Shown one piece after another: positions 42,601-56,000 of a stretch of 64,000 nt of DNA. A model generated the notes under the pieces. The model was not told the DNA's origin. It ran no database searches and saw only the letters and a list, made by a program, of their open reading frames with translations. The DNA lies in the NCBI RefSeq assembly GCF_963576675.1, contig NC_088916.1, positions 25,457,501 through 25,521,500 on the forward strand, written 5' to 3'. The position numbers and the translations under genes are program-made. How positions within the stretch are numbered: the stretch's first letter is position 1; each line of letters begins with the position of its first letter. This DNA is from Euphorbia lathyris (lineage: Eukaryota > Streptophyta > Magnoliopsida > Malpighiales > Euphorbiaceae).

Positions 42601-42898
42601 TCCATGGAAAAGACCGTGTCTTTAATAGTTTCAAAGGAGGGTTTAGAAACTAAATCTTCATTTTCCAAAGAAGTGACTAAGTTGGGAATTACCTCATTAA
42701 TAGACGAAAGATCAATATGCTCCCTAGAACTACGAAAGAGATTAGAGAAATACTCAATAACATGATCAGATAATTTTGTCGTGTCAGAAGTAGGACCCTC
42801 ATCCCCGATCCTTAAATGATTAATACCGGCCCAAGTCTTTCTAACTCTAGCAGACTTTTGGAAAAAACTAGTGTTCCTATCCCCCTCAATGGTGCAGT
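39650..42898 (-). mobile_element. LINE-D: 5'-truncated L1-type LINE
   Basis: Minus-strand LINE lacking ORF1 and the endonuclease. It starts at about 42898 within the EGDRNTSFF linker of ORF2 and runs through RT, zinc-binding region and RNase H into a 3' UTR with a T-run at 39650-39657 as its tail. No clear target duplication was found. It is close in sequence to LINE-A (for example NQYGFLKGRSIHQCIALASE versus NQFGFIRGRNIHHCIATASE). Confidence 0.85.
39819..42898 (-). pseudogene. ORF2 remnant of LINE-D: RT, zinc-binding region, RNase H
   Basis: One reading frame covers 42668-39819, broken only by in-frame stops near 41406, 41133 and 40023; upstream the match continues to 42898. RT: SAPGPDGFGG, LKIDIRKAFDTLDW, REVRQGDLLSPLLF, HLLFADDMLIF (catalytic), LPFSYLGVPLF. 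Zinc-binding region: FSAKEYYSVIS, PPSRSFTFWRVLHGRVPTHD, CCVLCGRDAESINHLFISC. RNase H: VNVDGSAFG, MAELRAAIFAIELAW, WVESDSMYVV, and HIFREGNKVADAL near 39960. All catalytic residues remain, so decay is by a few nonsense changes only. Confidence 0.88.
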
Positions 42899-43507
42899 GT
42901 TTTTAGACTTGTTTCCATAATAATATGATATTAAACAAGTTTAATTCTTGAAAATTTTCATTTTGAGGTCGTTATCGACCAAATTTGGCAAAGTAAAAAA
43001 ATCAAAATTTTGCAAACCACATGGTTGCTTTTGTAACGAAAAATTTCACGGGTACCCATCTGCAAATCCGTGTAACCACAAAGCATCTACTTATGATTAA
43101 CCATTAATAGGTTTTTTTTTAATCTCTCATTTTTGTCTAAAAAAAAAGCACATAACCGCTTTTTAGAAGGAAGAGGTGATTTTGTTTTCATTCTTCGTCA
43201 ACTCATATTTTATTTGCTTTTTCATATTATTGTAAGTTTTCACTTTGTTTACAATCTATATCCTTATCACATTTCTTTTCCTTTTAGGTAAGATTCCAAC
43301 AATCGAATTTAGATTGAAACTGTCATATGGATATGTGAAAGTTTTGGCACTTCATTGAATGAGTATTTCATTTTATTTAAAAAATTTAGGTTTCCTTTTA
43401 TGAACTTGTGGAAAGTTTTGATACTTCACCCAAAGTGCATTTCTTTTTTTTTTTTAGGATTTGTATGAATTTATTCCTCTTTATCTTCACCATAAAGATG
43501 TACAACA

Positions 43508-43545
<38 letters not shown>

Positions 43546-43967
43546 CAATGCAAACATATTGGTCAAAAATTATATAGATTTTCATTGGTTTCTCATTGCA
43601 AGGGAGTTGGCTTTCTTAGTGATAGTTCTGTTATTATTCAAAATTTAAGAAGCATACAACAACAAAGCCTTCCTCCCCAAAATGATTCGGGGTCGGCTAA
43701 CATGAACCGTCAAATTAAAATAAATAAATAATAAATGAAGCTTTTGTTGTGTAGGACTAGGAGTAAATCCCATTCAAGAAATGAGGAATAATTGAACTAT
43801 AAAATTATCATAAAAAAAATCATTCTGTACACATAAAGCAATAGCCTGGTAATTTTTCTAGAAAAATTAAATTCCCATTCACCTTCAATTCTCACTCTAA
43901 AAAAACCAATTCACTTTCAAACGCAGATTTTCATTCTTCTTGAAGCCGTCCCCCCGAAAATGGGAAA
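42899..43967. other. Spacer downstream of the PSI gene
   Basis: Contains an uninterrupted run of 34 A at 43510-43543 and a plant interspersed-repeat fragment at about 43653-43710 (CATACAACAACAAAGCCTTCC and GATTCGGGGTCGGCTAACATG, a phrase common near 3' ends of plant SINE or RTE-type elements). No gene. Confidence 0.45.
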
Positions 43968-44040
43968 ATTGCATCAGCTGCAACAACTTTTTTTAGCACA
44001 GCCACAGACCTCTTTGCCTCTGTGGTTTGGTTGGATGTGA
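43968..44040 (-). other. Start of the 3' UTR of the PSI gene
   Basis: Sense-strand sequence after the TGA at 44041. The end of the UTR is not defined. Confidence 0.4.
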
Positions 44041-47000
44041 TCATAAACTTCTAATCGTGTCCACTCGATCTATAACGTCCAAAGCTTTAATTCTGTCTAT
44101 GTCGAAATCGATGAGGGGAACAGCAGACAGCCTCCTGACAGGGAAAGGATCTCTTTTACTTTCGTGCATCGGTGAATGGCTACTACTCTTACTCAGCCTG
44201 TGGTGCTTGCTTAACCTGGTTTTTGCAGTATCGAATTCCTGGCTCTTACTTATCCCAGGTGTCTTTTTCCTCTTGCTCACGTCTCTAAGCATTTCTTGAT
44301 CTTCAATGGTCAGCATGGGGGACGCAGGGCTTCCTCTGTGTGTAGACAATTGAATTGTTTTTTGATTCGGTGAGCGAATTGGAGATTTCACGGGAGATCT
44401 GATTCCACCATTGCTAGCCCTCGCTTGGCCTACAAGATGGTGTAGCCAAACCACCAATTCGAGAATGATAGATTCCGTCTTCTCCTTGTCTGCATGATGT
44501 AGGGTCTCGATTCTGAGCAAGTCCGTTTGTCCGGTGGGTTTACGATTCACCTCAGACCTTCAAGGATTATAATCACACAGCTCAACAAACTTGTGGAGAA
44601 CAGAAACACGAAAGGACCAGAAGTGTTTTTGTAACTTACCCGGTATTTGCCCATTCTCCAACCCAACCAAATCCATGATGAGCTCTGGTTGTCAACAGAT
44701 TTGAGACAAAAAGACAGGCATAAACTATCAGTCACAGAGCTAATTGCGACAATACATATTGAATGAACAATAGAAGACAAAGAATGGATGAAAATTGTGC
44801 AAATTCAATCTTCAAAACTACCACGGAATTTAAATTTTTGAAATATCAGACCATTAGACTCTTAATGAATGAAATTACACTCGAGCCTTCCAAAGGAATT
44901 AAAGTAATAGTAATTTTAGATTCAGAGGCAAGCACAATGCAACCTAGAAAAACAAATATAGCAATAGCATACAGGGTTGGCTAGTTTTTACTTGGTTGTA
45001 TTAGTAGCAATGGGAACAAGCCACTGTAGAGTTTTCTCCATTTCAGCTTTGATCTGCATTACCGTAAGCTGCAGCAGAAACAGTTGAAAATGTAATTCAA
45101 AACCAACTCATGGAAAGTAATTCAATAAGGACCTAAAACTAAACCGAGTCTTTCCTCTAAGAGAAGCTTAAGAAAAAAAAAGCATTTTATACCTCTTCCT
45201 TAATTTGGAAAGACTGTATCTTGGAGCGCAAAGCAGATTTGATACTAGGCGGCAACCCTTGGTATAATGCATCCCTTGTATTTGGGGGCACAGAGCTTGA
45301 TCGGGACACCTGATCACTTTCAGACATTAGCTCAGAAAACCCAATCATTTTTATTTTTAGAAAGCATAATCATGCACCGTTTATGACAGTGATTAGACCT
45401 CGGATGCTCTCTGGCTTGGGAGAAATATGACAAAACCAGAAAAATAAAAAGATATTAGGCAGATAAGGAATCAAAAGCTCACCAGAGTATCAATCTGAGT
45501 AATAATATTTGCATAATGCAATGCAAGACCAGCAGAACCCAACTTTCTCTGACTTGTTGAAGTTGTCACTTTTACTGGCCTGTCACCATCTGCTGCATGT
45601 TTCAGAGGGTAAAACATTAAAATTATTCCCAGCTCTCTATTATTTTCTCAAAAATATCACAACTAAGCCCAAGGATACAATCATTATTCTGTCTCCAGTA
45701 TTAGATTCACACTTTCAGCTACATTCCCAGCTCTCTCTTGATTATCAACAAAAAGGTCCTCGTCTTATTTGTCTAAATATATGGAAGTGTACAACCATCC
45801 ACAGTGCAATTTACTTATATTTTATTAAGAGAGAATTTCAATTCAATGGCATACAAATAAAGAAAAAAACAAGGATCTATTATTATACACCAATGACCAT
45901 TCAGATTTTCCAAACAATATACAAGGCCTACAAACAAATAATTAACCTAGGAACTCTAAACGCACACAAACGTTCAGCAGTTAACTAGAGCTAACAAAAT
46001 AAATAAGTAAATGTGTTACAAGGCCACAAATGAAATGCTTACCAGCACTACCAAAAGCTTCATGGATCTCCACGTGCAAGAAATGGACAATATCTACCAG
46101 CTTCTCCATCACCTATGGAATAATCAAATTATCTTCTAATAGCATTTTGGATTCATATGAAAAATAATAAAGACAAATGCTTCTATAATAGGAACTTGAC
46201 AAGAATATAATATTGTCGAACAAGCAGCTCATATACTCCTCTTGGAAAACAGATCTTTTAACAGGGTTTTATTCTCTTGAAAAAAAAAGGCCTATTGCTG
46301 CTGAAAAACATAAACAATTGAGAAAGAATGGTGTTTTTCTTAATTTCATTATAAAAAGGCATTATACTCTGAACAGTGATCAGGATGTTTGATACTTGTT
46401 TGTGTAAATTCCATCAATGAAATAGTTGGCTAACTTCCTGAATACCAGTATTTTTATTTTTTAATAACAAAAAGATGAAAAAAAAATATTCAATGTATGA
46501 TAATGCTTCCCTAACAATCAAAAAGTACAAACCTTCACCAAAATAAGATTGCAACGGGTCTACTCTTTCATATTAAAAAATTTATTATGATGAAGATTTC
46601 TTTCTCTTGCATCTGTTGCTTATAGGTAATGATACAGTTACTAATCTAATGAATTTTTTTCTTTTACTTCAATAGATATGGCTTACTTTGCATGCATATA
46701 TTTACGTATATGTGTTCATTTTACCTTTAATCATATTGTGCAACTTAAATGTACTCAAAATATTCTGGCTATTCTTTTCGGTTATAGTTCTTTTAGTTGT
46801 ATATTAACACAATAAATATGATATAAGGTTACTGAACCAGCTCGTCCTGGCTGGCTGAATTTGGCCGAGCCAGTTAACCCCCGATTACCCATCATAAGAT
46901 GAAATCTACGGAATCTGGATGCCTGGCATGGTACCTAGCTGACACAGTAGCTCTATCTCTATGGTTAAAAACCTAAAATAATCCTATCCACTTGCTCAAT

Positions 47001-50000
47001 TATTCTGTGATCTTCTATCTCTACTTTCTAGATCCATCTTCTTCATTTCTTTATTTATCTGGGTCTTTTTCAACGGTGAGTAGTATTGATTAGTTAAGCT
47101 ATCCTATCTCTTCGTCCAGTTAACCACGAACCTATCAACTTCCCCAGTAATAGGTTCTGATTTCTCATGCTGGAAGGAACAAGCAAGAGAAAGCTGATCC
47201 CAGTAAAGTAGACAACAATGACCTGCACTACTACGGCTCTGATGACAAATTGTGTGTCCATAGCCTCTGATGATTATAGCTCTGGGTATTACTGTATTTT
47301 ACTTTTATTTTTGTGAGAAATTTTCGTACATCAAAATTGGGTTCTGTGACTTCTGTCTCATTTGTTTGACTTCTACTTATCATCATTGTATCGCTAACCT
47401 ATGTGTCGAAGTTGGGACTAGTGGACTATAGTTCTCTAAGTAGTTCCTTTTCTACTTATGAAACTACTTTTCTTTAATTTTCATGAGTTGCAATAATTGA
47501 TGACCTAAAATTAGGATTACCTATGTGTTCTAATAAATAATTGCAATCTTACAAGAGATACTATTTCGTGACTGACTACTTCTCATTGAACTGAAAATCC
47601 CACCATGGTTGTAAGCAAGAGAGAGAAAAGACTTCGTTGATTTCTATGCATAATAAATAAGATGTTTATTAGGAAAATTAGAAGTGTTGTAAAAGAAAAA
47701 AAAAATTGTCTATGATTTGGTGTGAACCAAAACGCCAAAGTGGTATCAATTTGGACGGAGGGAGTATATCTTGTTGCTTATTCAGAGTGAAGAAGGTTGT
47801 TTGGTTTTGACAAATGAATACTGCAGGTTGAAAACTAGTTTTGCAAACAAGATAAAATGCCTTAGGTTTTCTGGCTATATATACATTGTGATTAGGTCAA
47901 TCTACTATACAGGTTGTAGGTGCAATATTGAGGTGAAGTGTGGCTGACAACTTTTTGATGTCTGATTGAGTAATCTTCACATACGGTCCTTGAACTTATC
48001 CTTGTTTCAATCTTTAGCACCCTAAACGTGTTTTATCACATAAGAATAATATTCCCAGAGATATAATGGGAAAAATGCATCATAACTTTCACACAGTTAG
48101 TTTGACTACATTAAACCACACACAACCTGACTGGCCAAGTAAACTATTCATCTTTCATATTCACTATGAATTTTTTTTCCGATCTTTCTAATATTTCCTC
48201 ATCTTATTCTCATTTTCTTCTCTTCCTTTCCATCTCTCCCAATCATGTTTGAACCCAAGGCCGCACAACTCGCCATTCCACGTTTCCAATCACTGTCTTT
48301 TCATTATCAAAGCATGCAACTTGTGCCGAAAAATCCTTACCCATGATTTTGCTACCAGCTAATTCTTACCCATTGGTTCTCAAGCTACATTCTGTTTCAA
48401 CTACTATACTGTTTCTATAACTTCTTTATCACTTCCAAAGACATAGAACTCAATCATTGAAACGCATTTGGAGATACACCCTGGGCCTTGTGCTACCAAA
48501 ACTTTCTTTATCACTTCCAAAGACATAGAACTCAATCATTGAAACGCATTTGGAGATACACCCTGGGCCTTGTGCTACCAAAACTGGGTTCCTAATCAAT
48601 TTAATCCTGTAATTCATTGATTAAAACTTCTTATTCGAGTTCTAAGTGTGATTCAAGAAAAACCCAAAATTGCTTTATGGTTTTTAAAATGGTTACAGAT
48701 GCAACTAGGAATTAAGAGCTCCAAGTTCACATTTTGTATGATACTTGTCAAGGAACCAATTAAACTAAAAGCTTAAGCTCATAGTTAAGGTCCAATAATA
48801 GCTTTTATCATTATCTCCAACACACCCGCTCACACGAATGCCCATTGGGCTTGAAGTGTGTACAATACAGGCCCATCTAACCACGTGTTGAAGTTTAATC
48901 AACAAATGGGGTTACCAGGATTTGAACCCTCGACCACTTGCTCTATAAGTGGCTCTGATACCATTCAAGGAACCAATTAAACTAAAAGATGAAGCTCATA
49001 GTTGATGTCCAAGAATAGCTTTTATTATCATCTCCAACAATACTTAAGATCTACTTATTGGGTGATGGATAGTCTAAAGAGGAAATATAATCAAATCATC
49101 AACAAAAATAACTTCGACATCAATGGAATTCACAAATTTAAGAAATATGGAGGGAAAACATGAAAAAGAGAGAGGTATAGAATCAGGAACTGGGGCAAAC
49201 AGTGGTAATTTATTCTCTTTGGTTTTAAATTGGGTTGCATTGATCGATTTCGGGTGGAAGTCGATGGCCAATTGGAACTGTATGCATGGCCAGGATTCAA
49301 TTCTCTCACTTCTCCATCACAACACTTCTTTTTTCTCCCCCTCTCCTCAGCAAATTCAATCTGTTTCTTTTCATATACAGCAGCTCAATGACCATTTTCA
49401 ATACCTTGTCAAAACCCTCTCCATTCCTTTAGTTTCTAGTCTTTCTACACCCAAAATATCAAAATTCCATTTGAGCTCCTTCACTGGACAATCCTTATTG
49501 ATTGCAACCCCTAAAAGCAGGCCCTTCTTCATTCACCCAAACAAGTTGTGCCTTTTCCATCATAAGGAGAAGATATAGCTTCTGTTGATGTCTAAGCCAA
49601 CAAAAAGCTGGTCTTCTAGGTGATTTGGGAACTAAAGGCAAGAGACAATTTACAGTGAATAAAAAGACGAATAGGTGATTCTGCTTGAGTGGGTTATATG
49701 TAAGTCAAACTAACTGTTAAAGATAGACAGGTTAGAATATTAACAAAGGTTTAAGACAGAAGGAAGTACTTTCTTGTTACAATTACAATAAGCTCGAGCA
49801 TTTCTGTATGACGTAAAATTCAACGGTTAAATAGTGAAACAGGGACAAGTTCGAAATAAGTTCCAAAGCTATAAAACAATTTACTCACCAACTTTAAAAC
49901 CCATGGATGTAATGTTAATGTTTTTTCCCTTACAAAATTCTTTAGTAAGGAAGGTAGTAAAGAGCAAAGTAGAAGCATTGACTATGTTCTTTAGCCTAGG

Positions 50001-53000
50001 GGATAAATAAATGATGGTGAAGAGAAGCAAGGAGCAGCAATGCATCGGTCAAATAAATTTGGAGATTTTAATTTATGTTGGACCAATGTTCCATTTTGAA
50101 TTACTGCAAGAAAAAAATTCATTAATATTTTAAAAAAAAATTAAACCCCACTGAGATTTGACCAAATACACTAGTAGGTCCTCGTATTTTTCAAAAATAA
50201 TTTTAACATACCTGTAATTTGGTTTCGATCCCACTAAAACGCACTTTCGTTAGTTCTTACATATTTCCTCTTCTAAACACCTGCTTTATTTGGACAAATG
50301 GAACAAATGGACTGTGACATACCTAATGAGACCCTTAATCCTAAGGCCCCATTTGGTACGTCGTAAAAGACGTTGTAATGGAATGCACGTTGCCATGGAG
50401 GCTTATTACCATATTTGGTTAGTTATATTGTTTTTGTTGAAATTGAATCACAAATACATCACACTATTTTTCTTTGCAAATTTATGTAATGGACATTACG
50501 ACAAATACAGGCATGAATTCCCATTACGAATAGCCTTTCTATTTTTATTATTAATGACGAAAAACGGAAAAAATATGAAGAAAAAGAAAACATGAAAGTG
50601 CGAAAACGAAAGACAAAAATGGAAAACGAAAAAAAAAGGCGAAAAACCGCAAAAAAAAAAGAAAAACAAGAAAATGGAAAAACAGTGAAAAACTGAAACA
50701 GGCATGAATTCCCATTACGACAAAAACAGGCACGAATTCCCATTACGAATAGCCTTTCTATTTTTATTATTAGTGACGAAAAACGGGAAAAATATGAAGA
50801 AAAAACATGAAGTGCGAAAACAAAAGACTTAAAAATGGAAAACGAAAAATAGAAAAAACTGAAAAACTGAGAACGGGAAAAAACGCAAACAAAAAAAAGG
50901 AAAACAAGAGAATGGAAAAATGTGAAAAATGCAAAAAAAAAAAATACAAAAAAACCAATAAAAAGAAAACCAAAAAAAATGAGAATGCGGAAAACTAAAA
51001 ACAAAAAATATTAGCATCGGCATTACAAAGTTGAATTAGTGAAATTAACTGATCTTCATGAATATTCCATAATATTATTACTATATGAATACGATTCGTA
51101 ATGTTTCTATTATTATACCGTTCAAGTTTTTGGAGTTGACATATATCGTGGTATGCTCATTATTATTTTTGTCCGCTTTCCTCCATTATTTTTTATAAGC
51201 ATGCCATTGAATCCTGTTGAAATCAGAATGATTGCACCAATCGTACTAAGTAGCTACACTTTTCTTGTTGTTTGCGGTATTTGCATTTTTCATGTTTTTA
51301 CCGTTTTTCTGTTGATTTCGTTTTTCTCATGTTCATGTTTTTCGTTGATTTTAATTATGTAAATAAAATTTTATGATTACATTTAACCTAGGAAGCACCC
51401 ACACTTCTAGGAGGCTCACGCACCTCCAACACTCCAGGGACACGCATCCGAAACTCCAAAATAAGTGTCCCGTCTTTTCTTTTCTTTTTTAATGGGGACA
51501 CTTCTTGGACACTTTGAGATACGGATTCTAAGTTAATTAAGTAGAATATAGGGGTATTTTTTAATGACTTCACAAAAAAGAGGGGTTGATCTATACAAAA
51601 GTAAAATAAACCCTCATAAAAAAAATATCAAAATCTAATGAAAAGAATATAGCAGACGCCCTTTTTTTTGTTATTTATGGCTTATAATACTAACGGATGT
51701 TATTTATGATATATATATATATATATATACGTATATATAAAATCGGTGTGTCCCTAGCGTACCCCGTGTCTCGTATTTTTTAAAAATGTCATTTGCCGCA
51801 CCCGTACCCGTACGAGTACCCATGTCGGTGCTTCCTAGCATTTAATTTAACAAACATAAGTATTTTAATGGTAATTACATTTCATCAAATTTTTTTTTAA
51901 AATTTGACAACCAAACATGGTAATGGAATCACTATTTCACTCCATTACGTTACAACTTTAAGTATAAGTGCATCCTACCAATTTATTTGGAGGGGAATAA
52001 ATGTTATTGAGCTTGGAAAGAGAAGTAGATCCAATTCTTCTATATTAAATAGGTGTTATGAATTTAAACTTAACAATAAGGGTACAACATGCTACTTCAC
52101 AATTCAGTAGCCCCATATGACCAAATGAAACATGTAAGTTTCACGAGGAAATATACCGACGGAAGGGTGTTATAGTGGGATCAAAACAAAAATACAGGAT
52201 GCCAAAGTTATTTTGGCGGACCTATTAGTGTATTTGGTCAAAACCTTGAGGAGCTTTAAATTATTACCCTAAAAAATATTTATAATTGCGACATAAAGGC
52301 ACAAGCGAATTCAAATGGACATATTTTTCAAGGTAATTAGTACGGATGGTCACAGAAGTTTGGACAATGTCCTTAAAAGGTCACAAAAGTTTAATTTGAC
52401 TCAATAAAATCAATAAAGTTTGCTTTTGTCCCAGTAAAATCACTCTGAACGTTTTTCAGTCATTTTTCATTGAAATTGCTGACTTGACATCTCCACGTTA
52501 CATCAACACCGCCTGGCATATTAAAAAAAATGTAACCACACATTTTAATTGACAATCGATATGCCACGTGGGTTAATTTGTAGTTAAAATTTTAATTGAA
52601 AATCCTTACTTGAATTAATTTATGGTTAATTTATTTTTATTATGCCACATGACGTTGAGACATGTGATTAGATGTCAAGTAATCAATTCTGGCGGAAAAA
52701 TGATCGGAAAACGTCCAAAGTGACTTTATTGGGACAAAAACAAACTTAAGTGATTTTATTGAGAGAAATTAAACCTTTGTGACCTTTTGGGAACATTGTC
52801 CAAACTTTTGTGACCACCTGTACTAATTACCCTATTTTTCATGAAAGCAAAATCAAAATTTAGTTATTGAAGAAACATCACAAAGTTAATTGATTCGAAT
52901 ATTTTGTTATTAAATAAAAAGTTCAGTATCCATCTTGCATTAGGATTGCAACATCAGCTAGTCAGTAACCGGATTTCAATGGGTGACCTCTTGTTACACT

Positions 53001-56000
53001 AGAATTTAAGTTTAGACTAAATATCAATAACGTGAAGTTTTAATATCTTCTAGTAATTATGCGATTAGTTAGCGAGCAACAGCGCAATTTACACCAAGCT
53101 TGTACCCTTTAGTCTCACAAACTAGATACTAGATGTAATCTTAAAAGGGAACTCTAATAGATATTAATGACCTTAATTAAGGCTTTACTTCCATTAACCA
53201 TGCTACAGCCCATGCAAAAGAATCTAAAAAGGGGAAACATGTATTTGAAAGGTTACATGAGAAAGATGACAATCAATTCATCGTTGCACCAATTAAACCT
53301 TTAGAACGAAAGGTGCACAGTACGAGTGTTTAATGTCATAGTAATACAGAGAACTTCCCTATTGTGATTCAGCAGAAAAACGAAATAAATGATGAACATA
53401 GTCGTTGTGCGATTGAAAAAAATGCTTCCCTGGAAATGTTATTTCTATTGCGCCGACTGAAGTCATTTCAGTCAAACTTTTCAGAGGAGAGAAATAACGA
53501 GTAGGACACTTCATAAGCGAGTTATTTTGTTCAGGATATTTAATGTGACCATTTAGGAATTTGTTCATGAAAAGATGAGTAAACCAGTAAACCCTCGTCC
53601 GACAAAATATAAGGATATCAAGTGATAGTTAAGAAATACACACATACCTCTTCCAAAATCTTGGACCAGAGGGATTTCTTTTTCAATGTTTTCACATGCT
53701 TCCTTTGACTCTTCAACTCTGCCCTCAATATTGTCAGGCTGTCTCCTGAACTTAATCAAATAAAGTCATTAGCGAAGTTTGAATAATGTTAACCTTTAAA
53801 TTTGTAAAGTTTAAGAAAACAGAATAAAGGCAAAGACATTTAACCAATCAGCATTCATACAAGATAATTATACTTAAATGCTAGGAAGAAAACTTAATAT
53901 CTTATGTGCAAGGGTCTATAAGGCTACAAGGCAATGTCATGCACAGAAAATAGAGTTTCCATGATAGTCAATTACTAAGCAAACAAGGCAACATCTTAAA
54001 CCCAGGGGTCCAAGAATGAACCAAAGGAGTCTTGCAAAACTTTCAGGTATAAGCATTAACTGCGTATGCACGTTGTCACGGAACCATTTGAACTAAAAGC
54101 TCAAGCTGATAGTTAAAGGTCCATTTCATATTGGTGCACAACACAGGCCCATATTACCATGTCCTGCAATTTAATCAACAAATGGGGCTGCCAGGAATCG
54201 AACCCTAGACCACTTAGTTAACCTGGCTCTGATACCATGTTATGGAACCATTTGAACTAAAAGCTCAAGCTGATAGTTAAAGTCCATTTCATATTAATAT
54301 CTGACAAACGTTAACTTCATATGAACCATACATTCTGAAAATCTGAGTCCAACAAATCTATTTATAGCAATTTTGATCAGCATATACCATGACAGCGAAT
54401 GGCACAAAAGTTCGTATAAATATATTTTAGATATCTATGTCATTTCCATTCCATGACTTCAGAATACCTTTACAAACCACCATACACTAGATCTATCCAT
54501 GACCCATCCTAACACTTTAAAATTCTTTGAGCTGATGGGAGAATAAGCTAAATAGAGACCAAACGGTTCTGTAGCAAAACCCTATTGGTTAAACCCATAA
54601 TTAAAATAAGGACAAGCAGCCTAGAAGAAAATCATCACCAATCAACTTTCTTTCCATCAACTATGAAACCTGTTCAAAGAGAAAGCTGATCTAAACTGAT
54701 TCAAGACAAATTACCTCTTTGAGGACCATTCGAGTTATCGTCTTCTTGAAGCTTACGCCTGTAATCTTGCTCAAATCTGTCCAAGGCATGCATTTCATGA
54801 TATAATTCCTGAAAACAGAAAACATATTATTTGTCATTGTTTAGAAATGTCTGGTATTTTATGCAATTAGTACATTCTGTCACCATCAACAGCCTTGTAT
54901 GATCCAATGCTATAAGCATCATCTGCTAGGAGAGATGTCATATCAAAATCCCAAAGATATCTATAAAACATTGCTCTAACAAAGTATCACAAGTATAGCA
55001 CCATTTTCACGATAAATCATACTGTAGACAAATGTCTCCATAATCCACCAACTCCAAACTGTCTGAGATTTGAAGGCCAAGCAGAAATTCTATAGCACAT
55101 ACTATGCAATCAGAATCAATTTATTTTGTTCCAAAATGCTGGTTTACTCCTACCCGCTGTGCACATGTTTTTGAAAGACTTCCAACTCCTGAATAAGGCA
55201 GTCCACGACTAAGCATGCTTATCAAAGATGATAAGTTCCATGCTTTTCTCAAGCCCCTTATGAAACCTCAGCTTTCACCAATCTATTTCTGTTAGGTGCA
55301 TCATACTAAGTAACCACTAAGGAATAAAAAATTAGAATAGCATAGTGGTATTGCTCAAAAACTAATTGGAAATGATCATGGGCCTGGAGCAACATGTACA
55401 CAACTGTTCACAAACAAGATTCAGTACCAGTGGAAGAAATTATACAAAAACTAACGGAGTCACCACAACTCTGAGGCCATCCAGAGCTCCTAGACATAGT
55501 GACCTTCAATGTCTGAAAAACACTGGACAGTCTGGAAAAGGTCCAACCTAAATGAAGAAGGCCCCTACTTGCAAATTTGTAACTTAGTGACACATATTTA
55601 GCTGCCTGCCAATCCTTCAAGTAACCCTTTAAAACTTAATTGAATTTGTGCCACCGATGGCCATTGATGTCAGCTGAGGGCTGAGGGTAAGTTGTCCTTC
55701 AAGTATTAAGATGGGATCAAGGACTCAAAACCACATTATGGACGTTGGACCCAATTTATGCAGTATTCTAAAAGGGTCGTGTTATTTCAAAGAAGAATCC
55801 TAAGAATTTTAAATAAATCAGAACAGAGATATCTTACCTTAAACTGCAATAAAAGTTAGCAATTTCTTAATTACTACCCTCAATGTTCCTATTGCTAACT
55901 GAATAAATAAAACAAAGTACTAACATGTAGCATTGTCTGTTGAGGCCAGCCATATGATTAAGGTTGGACTTTAAGTACAATTTGACCCATGATTTACTCC

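Larger units (their letters stand above)
50142..52263. mobile_element. Composite TIR element, about 2.1 kb, in PSI intron 6
   Basis: Arms at 50142-50253 (TTGACCAAATACACTAGTAGGTCC ... GATCCCACTAAAACGC in two pieces) and the inverse at 52160-52263 (GTTATAGTGGGATC ... GACCTATTAGTGTATTTGGTC). Inside lie an A/G-rich duplicated block (50507-50990), hAT-like MITE 51388-51838, and sequences around 50345 (GGCCCCATTTGGTACG) and 51925 (CCAAACATGGTAATGG) that may be the ends of one more element. Boundaries approximate. Confidence 0.55.

Noticed and set aside
43510..43543. Run of 34 A as a LINE or processed-pseudogene tail
   Set aside because: No retroelement sequence or target duplication is seen beside it; treated as a simple repeat.
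49123..49578. 151-codon plus-strand frame in PSI intron 6
   Set aside because: Antisense to the gene, ordinary composition, no recognised domain on either strand.
50459..51004. 181-codon minus-strand frame rich in Phe and Ser
   Set aside because: It is the complement of a GAAAAA-rich tract inside a PSI intron; low complexity and duplicated DNA explain the open frame.
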